Of a stretch of DNA of 35,466 nucleotides, positions 9,380 through 15,674 are shown one piece after another. Location: positions 1 to 35,466 of the forward strand of contig NZ_POQU01000035.1 of NCBI RefSeq assembly GCF_002938425.1, read 5' to 3'. The DNA comes from Blastococcus atacamensis (GTDB lineage Bacteria > Actinomycetota > Actinomycetes > Mycobacteriales > Geodermatophilaceae). A model generated the notes under the pieces. The model made no database searches. It saw nothing but the letters and a program-made list of their open reading frames with translations, and had not been told where the DNA came from. Position numbers and translations under genes: made by a program. Numbering within the stretch: position 1 is the first letter of the stretch; every line of letters begins with the position of its first letter.

Positions 9380-11686
9380 TCAGGAACGCTGGGTGATCGC
9401 CGACGTGGATGCGTTCCAGGTCAGCGACCCGCGCTCGAAGTCGCTGCGCAACCCCTCGGGGACGGCGTACGTCGTCCGCGTCGGGAAACCCAGCGAGCCC
9501 GTCGGGCCGCCCCGGGAGACGTAGGCGCCGGCGAGCGCCCCCCGCACGATGTGCGTCCCGGTGGCCGGCGACCAGTAGACGTCGCCGCCCTGGAAGCGCA
9601 CGAACGCACCCTTGCGATCCGACGTCAGCGCGTCGGTCGTCGTCGGGAAGCCCAGCACGCCGCCGGACCCACCCGCCTGCAGCCAGGTCGTGAGGATGGA
9701 ACCCACGACGGTCTGCGTGCCGGTGGACGGTGAGTAGTAGATGTCCCCGCCCTGGAAGCGCGTGAAGTAGCCACGACCATCGGGGGTGGGGGCGTCCGAC
9801 GTCGTCGGGAAGCCCATGTGCCCGGTCGCGCCGCCACGGGCCAGCCACGTGGTCAGGATCGAGCCCCGCACGATCTGGGTGCCCGAGGCCGGCGACCAGT
9901 AGACGTCCCCGCCCTGGAACCGCACGAAGGCGCCCTTGCGGTCCGCCGTCAGCGCGTCGGTGGTCGCCGGGAAGCCCAGCGGGCCGGCCGAACCGCCGGA
10001 CTGCAGCCACGTGCCGAGGATGGAACCCACGACGGTCTGCGTGCCGGTGGACGGCGAGTAGTAGATGTCCCCGCCCTGGAAGCGCGTGAAGTAACCACGA
10101 CCATCGGGGGTGGGGGCGTCCGACGTCGTCGGGAAGCCCATGTGCCCGGTCGCGCCGCCACGGGCCAGCCACGTGGTCAGGATCGAACCCCGGACCACAT
10201 GCGTGCTGCTGGCCGGCGACCAGTAGATGTCCCCGCCCTGGAACCGCACGAACGCGCCGCGCCCGTCGGAGGTGCCGGCGTCGTCGGCGGTCGGGGCGCC
10301 GAGGGCGGCGGGCCCGCCGAGGGCCAGGTACTTGTCGAGGATCGCTCCGCGGACCACGCGCACGCCGCCGCCCTGGGAGGAGTACAGCCGCCCGTTGGCG
10401 TAGACCTGCCAGGAGACACCGTCCTTGGCCTGCTCGGTGCCGACCGGCGCGCCGAGCCCGGCCCGCAGACCGGCGTCGGCGGCGTAGCGGCGCTCGATCG
10501 GGGTCATCGCGGCGATCGTGCGGTCGTACGCCTGGGTGCGGATCTCGCCCATCCGCGCGAAGCCGTAGCGGCCGGGGCAGGCGGTGGAGCCGACGTCCCG
10601 GTGCGCGAAGACGGTCGGCAGGGTGACCTGCGCACCCTTCTCGTACCGGGAGGTGCCGGTCTTGCCGGCGGAGGTGAGCGTGACCGATCCCTTGGGGTCG
10701 ATGCCGTACAGCGAGAACTTCCAGGCGATGATGGCCGAGACCGCGTCGACCATCGGCTGCGTGGTGTTGACGGTGTCGTAGTTGCCGAGCATCGAGACGC
10801 CGAACGTGCCGGAGTTGAAGCCGGCGGCGTGCGCGCCGATCACCGTGCTGGCCAGGCCGCCGTCGCGGCCCTCCCAGAGCCGGCCGAACTTGTCGACGAT
10901 GACGTTGTAGCCGATGTCGCCCCAGCCCAGGCTCCTGGCGTGGTACGTGTAGATCGAGCGCATGATCGCCGGCACGTCGCCCGCGCCGTAGTTGTTCGAG
11001 TCGGCGGTGTGGTGCACCGTGGCGGCCTTGAGCGTCGGGGCGAACTCCGGGCTCCAGGTGCGCAGGGCCGGGTCGGCGCCCCACTGGGCACGCGAGTAGA
11101 CCGGCGGCATGGCCATCGCCGCGTCCGCGGTGTCGCGGATCTCGGCCTCGCCGAGGGCGGTGTCGGCCGCACTGGTACCGGGGTCGACCAGGTCGATGCG
11201 CACGTCGGTGGGCTCCGCGCCCGTGCGGGTCACGAGCTCGGCCTCGACGCCGGTGCTCGGGCCGGTCCACAGCGGGGAGGTGCCTCCGCGACTCTCGCCG
11301 GCGGCACCGGCCTGCTCCAGGCCCTCGGTGCCGACCTGGGTCCACTCCCCCCACTCGCCGTCGTCGTCCTGCACACGCACCTGGACGACGGTGTCGGTCA
11401 CGGCCGGGTCGTACGCCCAGGTCACGCCCACCAGCGAGAAGCCGCCGGTGTCGGTCCGGGTCAGCGTCATGACCGGCTCGTCCTCGGGAACGCCCGCGAC
11501 CGGCACGGTGGTGCCCTGCTGGATCTCCACGTCCGGAGCCGGGGTGGCGACCGACCCCATCGCGACCGCCTCGGAGGTGGTCTTCACGGGCACTGGTTCC
11601 GGCCGGGGCGGCGACGAGACCGGCAGCACGAGGAGCAGGCCGGCCAGGCCGAAGGAGGCCGCCAGAATCACGAGGAGTCGGCGCAC
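9380..11686 (-). CDS. LGFP-repeat N-acetylmuramoyl-L-alanine amidase
   Basis: Predicted secreted peptidoglycan amidase, of the same architecture as Rv3811. A signal peptide spans about residues 1-24. Residues about 50-190 are an unassigned beta-rich region. The PGRP/Amidase_2 domain runs from YSRAQWGADP (about 197) to about 385. Zinc ligands are visible: His 225/226 in TVHHTADS, His 362 in AHRDVGSTACPG and Cys 370. Seven LGFP-like modules follow (about 395-768). The enzyme would cut the bond between muramic acid and the stem peptide while the repeats hold it at the wall. The GTG start has AAGGA 7-8 bases upstream. It is the first of three leftward envelope genes. Confidence 0.9.
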   Translation of the reverse strand: MRRLLVILAASFGLAGLLLVLPVSSPPRPEPVPVKTTSEAVAMGSVATPAPDVEIQQGTTVPVAGVPEDEPVMTLTRTDTGGFSLVGVTWAYDPAVTDTVVQVRVQDDDGEWGEWTQVGTEGLEQAGAAGESRGGTSPLWTGPSTGVEAELVTRTGAEPTDVRIDLVDPGTSAADTALGEAEIRDTADAAMAMPPVYSRAQWGADPALRTWSPEFAPTLKAATVHHTADSNNYGAGDVPAIMRSIYTYHARSLGWGDIGYNVIVDKFGRLWEGRDGGLASTVIGAHAAGFNSGTFGVSMLGNYDTVNTTQPMVDAVSAIIAWKFSLYGIDPKGSVTLTSAGKTGTSRYEKGAQVTLPTVFAHRDVGSTACPGRYGFARMGEIRTQAYDRTIAAMTPIERRYAADAGLRAGLGAPVGTEQAKDGVSWQVYANGRLYSSQGGGVRVVRGAILDKYLALGGPAALGAPTADDAGTSDGRGAFVRFQGGDIYWSPASSTHVVRGSILTTWLARGGATGHMGFPTTSDAPTPDGRGYFTRFQGGDIYYSPSTGTQTVVGSILGTWLQSGGSAGPLGFPATTDALTADRKGAFVRFQGGDVYWSPASGTQIVRGSILTTWLARGGATGHMGFPTTSDAPTPDGRGYFTRFQGGDIYYSPSTGTQTVVGSILTTWLQAGGSGGVLGFPTTTDALTSDRKGAFVRFQGGDVYWSPATGTHIVRGALAGAYVSRGGPTGSLGFPTRTTYAVPEGLRSDFERGSLTWNASTSAITQRS
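9692..10186 (-). repeat. 324-bp tandem DNA repeat within the amidase gene
   Basis: Positions 9692-9862 recur at 10016-10186 with about two mismatches, a period of 324 bp (two LGFP modules, 108 aa). The bases in between are related but more diverged. It encodes the MGFPTTSDAPTPDGRGYF stretch twice. As in the neighbouring LGFP gene, the repeat unit is a pair of modules, but the sequences of the two genes differ. Confidence 0.85.
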
Positions 11687-11741
11687 GGGGCGTTCCTTTC
11701 GTGGTCGGCGGTCGCCGGCCCCGGTGAGGGGCGGGGCGCAT

Positions 11742-11762
11742 CCCCTGAGCTGTCGTCAGGGG
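11742..11762. promoter_or_regulatory. Inverted repeat upstream of the amidase gene
   Basis: CCCCTGA and TCAGGGG form a perfect 7-bp stem with a 7-base loop, 56-76 bases before the amidase start in the divergent gap 11687-11933. It may be an operator or a hairpin in the amidase leader. It does not resemble the c-di-AMP riboswitch known from some actinobacterial wall hydrolase genes. Confidence 0.35.
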
Positions 11763-11920
11763 GAACCGACCTGTTGAGTCCGATCGGAAGATGCCATGTC
11801 GTCACGCGGCGCGCCCGGCTCGACACGCAGGAGTGCATCGAGTGAACCCGTGGGACGAGTGTTGTCAGACCTGCGACCGCATGCGCACTCCGCGCTACCG
11901 GCCCGCCGATAGGACCTTGC

Positions 11921-11926
11921 TACCGT
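11921..11926 (+). promoter_or_regulatory. Candidate -10 box of the sialyltransferase-like gene
   Basis: TACCGT ends 7 bases before the ATG at 11934, with no ribosome binding site between. This spacing places the start of transcription at or next to the ATG, as in leaderless actinobacterial mRNAs. No -35 box is evident. Confidence 0.45.
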
Positions 11927-11933
11927 CGCCGCG

Positions 11934-12614
11934 ATGACAGGTGAACGGCCGACGGGAACCGCCCCCGCACGCAGCGCCCTGGACCTCGTCTCCGGGCTGG
12001 TCGAGGCCTACGCCGGCCGCACCCCCGTCGAGACGATCGCCGTCGTGGGCAACGCCCCGGTATCGCCCGATCCCGAGCGCGCGACGGCGATCGACGCCGC
12101 CGATCTGGTGATCCGGGTCAACGGGTTCGCCCTCGACGACGCGCACACCATGCGCGGCTTGGGCACCCGGGCCGACGTCGTCGTCGTCCAGTGGCTGCTG
12201 GAGGCCACCCCCTGGGTGTTCCAGGACTACCGCTCACGGCTCTACCTCTACAACGAGCCCGGCGCCATGTACTTCGACGGCGAGCGGCTGCCGCGCTGGT
12301 GGCCCGCCGACCTCGGCCTGGTTCCGGTCCCGAACCGGGAGATCACCCAGCCGCTCTCCCGGGCGCTGGGCTTCGACCCGGCGGAGCCCCGGTGGGCGAC
12401 GACCGGGAGCGTCGCGGCCTACCTGGCCCGCACGCTCTATCCCGACGCCCATCTGCTCCTGGCCGGCTTCTCGTTCGTGTACGAGCCGGTGCAGACGACC
12501 TGGGACCACGCCTACGGCGGCAACGCGAAGCTGACCGAGGACCACGTACTGACAGCGGAGGCGAACATGCTGCGCAGCTTCATCGACGAGGGCCGTGCGG
12601 AGCTGCTCGCGTGA
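11934..12614 (+). CDS. GT29-like (sialyltransferase-type) glycosyltransferase, putative
   Basis: A 226-aa protein with no signal peptide, membrane helix or cysteine. The motif order resembles sialyltransferase family GT29, known mainly from animals. A sialylmotif-L-like stretch has AVVGNAP (36-42), IDAADLVIRVN (53-63) and GTRADV (77-82). A sialylmotif-S-like stretch has ATTG (155-158) and LLLAGFSF (174-181). A motif-III-like DHAY follows (His 192), then a motif-VS-like H-x4-E (His 204, Glu 209) in EDHVLTAE. In GT29 enzymes the last His is the catalytic base. The downstream genes make and CMP-activate a nonulosonic acid, so transfer of that sugar is the natural role (inference). It overlaps the coiled-coil gene by 4 bases (GTGA). 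It might instead use another CMP-sugar such as CMP-Kdo. Confidence 0.65.
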   Translation: MTGERPTGTAPARSALDLVSGLVEAYAGRTPVETIAVVGNAPVSPDPERATAIDAADLVIRVNGFALDDAHTMRGLGTRADVVVVQWLLEATPWVFQDYRSRLYLYNEPGAMYFDGERLPRWWPADLGLVPVPNREITQPLSRALGFDPAEPRWATTGSVAAYLARTLYPDAHLLLAGFSFVYEPVQTTWDHAYGGNAKLTEDHVLTAEANMLRSFIDEGRAELLA

Positions 12615-13171
12615 GCGGCGGAGGCCTGCGCCGCATCGCCGGCGCGGTCCGGCAGAACGGCGCCTGGAACCGCGTGCAGCAGAAGCTCGACCACGTCGTC
12701 GCCGTGCGCACCGAACCGTCCCTCGGCGAGGTGCGGGAGCGGGTGGACCGCACCGGCGAGGACCTGCGGGCCGAGCTGCGTGGCGCCGTCGACGACCTCC
12801 GCCGGCACGTGGACGAGCGCTCCGACCACCTGGCCGGCGATATCCGGCGGCTAGACGACGACCTGCGCCGGCTCTCCGACGCCGTCCAGGGCCTGCGCGA
12901 CCAGTGCGGCGAGGTGCGGTTCGACCTCGACCGGCTCGGTCCGCACGTGGCCTCCCTCGAGGTGCGCATCGCCGACGGCGAGCGTTCCGGCGTGAACCTC
13001 GAGTCCGACGCGGCGGAGACCGCCGAGTCCCGCCGGTTGCTGGACGAGGTGAGCCGCGAGCACGAGCGGATCCGCGTGCGCTTCAGCGGGTTGGCGCTCT
13101 ACGAGGAGCGGCTGCGCAAGCTCGAAGAAGCACGGTGGCCGGGCTCATCCGGTCACCCCACGGCCCCCTGA
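12611..13171 (+). CDS. Coiled-coil protein of unknown function
   Basis: A 186-aa soluble protein, not recognised. The GTG start lies in the GTGA overlap with the end of the sialyltransferase-like gene, so the two are translationally coupled. After a basic N-terminus (GLRRIAGAVRQNGAWNRVQQ) come long heptad-like stretches rich in Glu, Asp, Arg and Leu, such as LRRHVDERSDHLAGDIRRLD, broken by short turns. This predicts two or three coiled-coil helices from about residue 38 to 170. No enzyme motif or membrane segment is seen. A scaffold or oligomerisation partner of the upstream transferase is possible. Confidence 0.75.
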   Translation: MSGGGLRRIAGAVRQNGAWNRVQQKLDHVVAVRTEPSLGEVRERVDRTGEDLRAELRGAVDDLRRHVDERSDHLAGDIRRLDDDLRRLSDAVQGLRDQCGEVRFDLDRLGPHVASLEVRIADGERSGVNLESDAAETAESRRLLDEVSREHERIRVRFSGLALYEERLRKLEEARWPGSSGHPTAP

Positions 13172-13408
13172 CGACCCCTCCGGGAGCGCCCTCCGGCGGC
13201 GTTGCCGTCGGCCGGGGCGACGCGCCCGGGAGCCGCGGAGGCAGCGGACCGGTTCCTCACGCGCGTAGCGTAGATGCGCCGTCCCGGCGGGTATGGTGCA
13301 GAAGCAGCCACTCTGCGTGACCTGCCGCGCCGGCCGTCGGCCGGGTACTCCTCCCACCGAACACCGCAGACGGCGCACGCTGGCGCCTCGAGAGGGTGCA
13401 CTTCCGAC

Positions 13409-14284
13409 ATGACCACTGAAGCCCCCCTGGTGATCGCCGAGATCGGCTGCAACCACGCCGGCAGTCTCGAGCTGGCCAAGCGGATGGTCTCCATCGCGGC
13501 GAAGTTCTGCGAGGTCGACGCCGTCAAGTTCCAGAAGCGGAACAACCGGCAGCTGCTCTCCCCCGAGCAGTACGACGCGCCCCACCCCAACCCGATGCAC
13601 AGCTTCGGCGACAGCTACGGCGCCCACCGCGAGTTCCTCGAGTTCGACATGGCGCAGCACGAGGAGCTCAAGGACCACTGCGAGGCCGAGGGCGTCGTCT
13701 ACTCCACGTCGGTCTGGGACCCCACCTCGGCCCGCGAGGTCGCCAAGCTCGCTCCCGAGTTCATCAAGGTGCCCTCGGCGACGAACCTCAACTTCGAGGT
13801 CCTCGGCATCCTCTGCGACGAGTACTCCGGCGGCATCCACATCTCCCTCGGCATGACCACCCGCGCCGAGGAGGAGCAGATCGTCTCCTTCCTCGACGAG
13901 CGCGGCCGGCTCGCCGACGTCACCCTCTACGCCTGCACGTCGGGCTACCCGGTCCCCTTCGACCAGCTGGCCCTGATGGAGATCCGCCGGCTCGACGAGG
14001 CCTACGGCGACCGGCTGCAGCGCGTCGGCTTCTCCGGGCACCACCTGGGCATCGCCGCCGATGTCGCCGCCATGGCCCTGGGTGCGACGGCGATCGAGCG
14101 CCACTTCACCCTGGACCGGACCGCCAAGGGCACCGACCACTCGGCGTCGCTGGAGCCCGACGGCCTGCGCAAGCTCAAGCGCGACACGGCCAACGTCAGC
14201 AAGGCGCTCACCTACAAGGCCGAGGAGCTCCTCGAGGTGGAGAAGGCGACCCGGGAGAAGCTCAAGTGGACCGACGGCCTCTGA
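13409..14284 (+). CDS. neuB: NeuB-family nonulosonic acid synthase lacking the SAF domain
   Basis: Predicted to condense a hexose or N-acyl-hexosamine (or its 6-phosphate) with phosphoenolpyruvate to a nine-carbon nonulosonic acid. The TIM-barrel signature is clear: VIAEIGCNHAGS at the N-terminus, AVKFQKRN, IKVPSATNLN, a GFSGHHLG segment and IERHFTLDRTAKGTDHSASL near the end. At 291 aa it stops right after the barrel. The C-terminal antifreeze-like (SAF) domain of classical NeuB (about 340-350 aa), which helps shape the substrate site of the neighbouring subunit, is absent. I chose the ATG at 13409, after AGAGGG; an upstream in-frame extension looks non-coding. The gene overlaps the CMP-transferase gene by 19 bases. 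Kdn or Neu5Ac chemistry cannot be told apart from sequence alone. Confidence 0.85.
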   Translation: MTTEAPLVIAEIGCNHAGSLELAKRMVSIAAKFCEVDAVKFQKRNNRQLLSPEQYDAPHPNPMHSFGDSYGAHREFLEFDMAQHEELKDHCEAEGVVYSTSVWDPTSAREVAKLAPEFIKVPSATNLNFEVLGILCDEYSGGIHISLGMTTRAEEEQIVSFLDERGRLADVTLYACTSGYPVPFDQLALMEIRRLDEAYGDRLQRVGFSGHHLGIAADVAAMALGATAIERHFTLDRTAKGTDHSASLEPDGLRKLKRDTANVSKALTYKAEELLEVEKATREKLKWTDGL

Positions 14285-15447
14285 ACGTCGTCATCCCGGT
14301 CCGGGGTGGCAGCAAGGGGATCCCGAAGAAGAACGTCGCCGTCGTCGGCGGGTGCCCGCTGATCGCCTGGACCGTTGCCGCCGCGGTGGGCGCCACGTCG
14401 GTCGACCGCGTCATCGTCTCCACCGACTCGGCGGAGATCGCCGCCGTCGCCCGCCTCTACGGCGGCCCCCGCGTCGAGATCCACGCCCGCTCGGCGGAGT
14501 CGGCCACCGACACCGCCTCCAGCGAGTCGGCGCTCCTGGAGGCCGTGCGCGACCTCGAGGTCGAGGGTGCCGTGGCGCTGGTGCAGGCGACGAGCCCGCT
14601 GCTGTCCAGCGGGGTGGTCGACGAGATCGCCGACCGCCTGTCCACGCACGACAGCGCCCTCACCGTGGTCCGTCGTCACCAGTTCCTCTGGGCCGACGAG
14701 GACGCGGAGGGCCGACCGGTGAACTACTCCCCCGACGCCCGCCCGCGGCGGCAGGACTGGTCGGGACACCTGATCGAGACCGGCGCCGTCTACGCCACCT
14801 CGGTCGAGCGGCTGCTGGCGTCGGGCGTCCGCATCGGTGGTCGGGTCGGCCTGGTGGAGACCGACGAGGCCGAGGCCGTCGAGATCGACTCCCCCACCGA
14901 CCTGGTGGTCACCGACGCACTGCTGCGGACGCACCGGATCCGACCGGCCAAGGTGCGCAGCGGCCCGGTCCGGCTGGTGGTCACCGACGTCGACGGCGTC
15001 CTCACCGACAACGGCCTGACCTACGGAACCGTCGCGACGGAGACCAAGACGTTCTCCGCCCGCGACGGCAAGGGCTTCCAGCTCCTGCGCGAGGCCGGCG
15101 TCCGCACGGCGCTGCTCACCTCCGAGGACCACGAGAGCGTGGCCGAGCGGGCGCGCAAGCTCCGCGTCGACGACTGCGTCATGGGCTCGACGGACAAGCT
15201 GGCCGACCTGGTGATGCTGGGCGCCCGGTACGGCGTCCCCCTCTCCCAGATCGCCTACGTCGGCGACGACGTGCACGACGTCCCCGCGCTCGTGGCCGCG
15301 GGCGTGTCCGGCGCTCCCGGGGACGCCCGTCCCGAGGCCACGGACGTCGCCGACCACGTGGTCACCGCGGCCGGCGGCTCCGGCGCGTTCCGCCAGTTCA
15401 CCGACCACCTGTTCGCCCGTTCCATCCCCGTCCGCGGCGGCGTCTGA
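14266..15447 (+). CDS. neuA: CMP-nonulosonate cytidylyltransferase fused to KdsC-like HAD phosphatase
   Basis: A two-domain protein of 393 aa. Residues 1-225 are a NeuA-type cytidylyltransferase: VVIPVRGGSKGIPKKN (8-23), VSTDS (51-55), QATSPLL (107-113) and ETGAVYATS (171-179). Residues 232-393 are a KdsC-like HAD phosphatase: motif I DVDGVLTD (241-248), the ARDGKGFQLL stretch, Lys 311 and GDD at 333-335. This layout resembles animal CMAS. The phosphatase could remove the 9-phosphate of a NeuB product before activation with CTP, making a separate phosphatase unnecessary. The GTG start lies inside the neuB end, with GGGAG 9 bases before it. A hairpin right after the stop ends the cassette. Confidence 0.88.
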   Translation: MDRRPLNVVIPVRGGSKGIPKKNVAVVGGCPLIAWTVAAAVGATSVDRVIVSTDSAEIAAVARLYGGPRVEIHARSAESATDTASSESALLEAVRDLEVEGAVALVQATSPLLSSGVVDEIADRLSTHDSALTVVRRHQFLWADEDAEGRPVNYSPDARPRRQDWSGHLIETGAVYATSVERLLASGVRIGGRVGLVETDEAEAVEIDSPTDLVVTDALLRTHRIRPAKVRSGPVRLVVTDVDGVLTDNGLTYGTVATETKTFSARDGKGFQLLREAGVRTALLTSEDHESVAERARKLRVDDCVMGSTDKLADLVMLGARYGVPLSQIAYVGDDVHDVPALVAAGVSGAPGDARPEATDVADHVVTAAGGSGAFRQFTDHLFARSIPVRGGV

Positions 15448-15448
15448 C

Positions 15449-15471
15449 CCGGACGGATCGGTCCCGTCCGG
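15449..15471 (+). terminator. Hairpin terminator after the CMP-transferase gene
   Basis: CCGGACGG and CCGTCCGG form a perfect 8-bp stem with a 7-base loop, starting 2 bases after the stop at 15447. No T tract. It separates the nonulosonic acid cassette from the LCP gene. Confidence 0.55.
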
Positions 15472-15543
15472 CCGCCTGGCCCCGCCAGTCCCAGGTGTCC
15501 CGTGTCGCTGCGCGACTCCCCTCGGGGCCCCAGGTTCCGCGCC

Positions 15544-15549
15544 TAGCAT
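15544..15549 (+). promoter_or_regulatory. Candidate -10 box of the LCP ligase operon
   Basis: TAGCAT in the gap between the cassette terminator and the LCP gene. It would give a leader of about 120 bases. No clear -35 box; weak evidence. Confidence 0.25.
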
Positions 15550-15674
15550 TCGGACCCGAGCCTCCGGCAGTCGCGCCGAACCGGACGGCGACGATCGCGC
15601 CGGGCCTCCTCGCCCGAGCGCGGCACATCGGCGTCGACCGCCGCGCGGATCCGAGCGAGGGAAGGAACACCACC

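Noticed and set aside
6338-10186. Tandem repeats considered as CRISPR or mobile repeats
   Set aside because: Units are 315 and 324 bp, in frame, and encode LGFP modules; there are no spacers, no cas genes and no transposase.
11687-11933. c-di-AMP (ydaO) riboswitch before the amidase gene
   Set aside because: The leader lacks the conserved core sequences; only a simple hairpin is seen.
9323-13273. Shared GTAGCGTAG string upstream of the 188-aa protein gene and of neuB
   Set aside because: A 9-base match is expected by chance at roughly this frequency in 35 kb, and spacing to the genes differs.
13274-13408. Earlier ATG for neuB
   Set aside because: The extra 45 residues look non-coding; homologues start just before the IAEIG motif.
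14266-15447. Reading neuB and neuA as Kdo genes (kdsA, kdsB, kdsC)
   Set aside because: The synthase has NeuB-type motifs (IAEIGCNHAG) and the cytidylyltransferase has the NeuA-type GGSKGIPKKN; only the phosphatase domain resembles KdsC. Kdo-8-P as phosphatase substrate remains a minor possibility.
14061-15674. Upstream extension of the LCP gene's frame through neuB and neuA
   Set aside because: The extension is Arg/Pro-rich filler; the GTG at 15675 has a ribosome site and starts a normal LCP protein.
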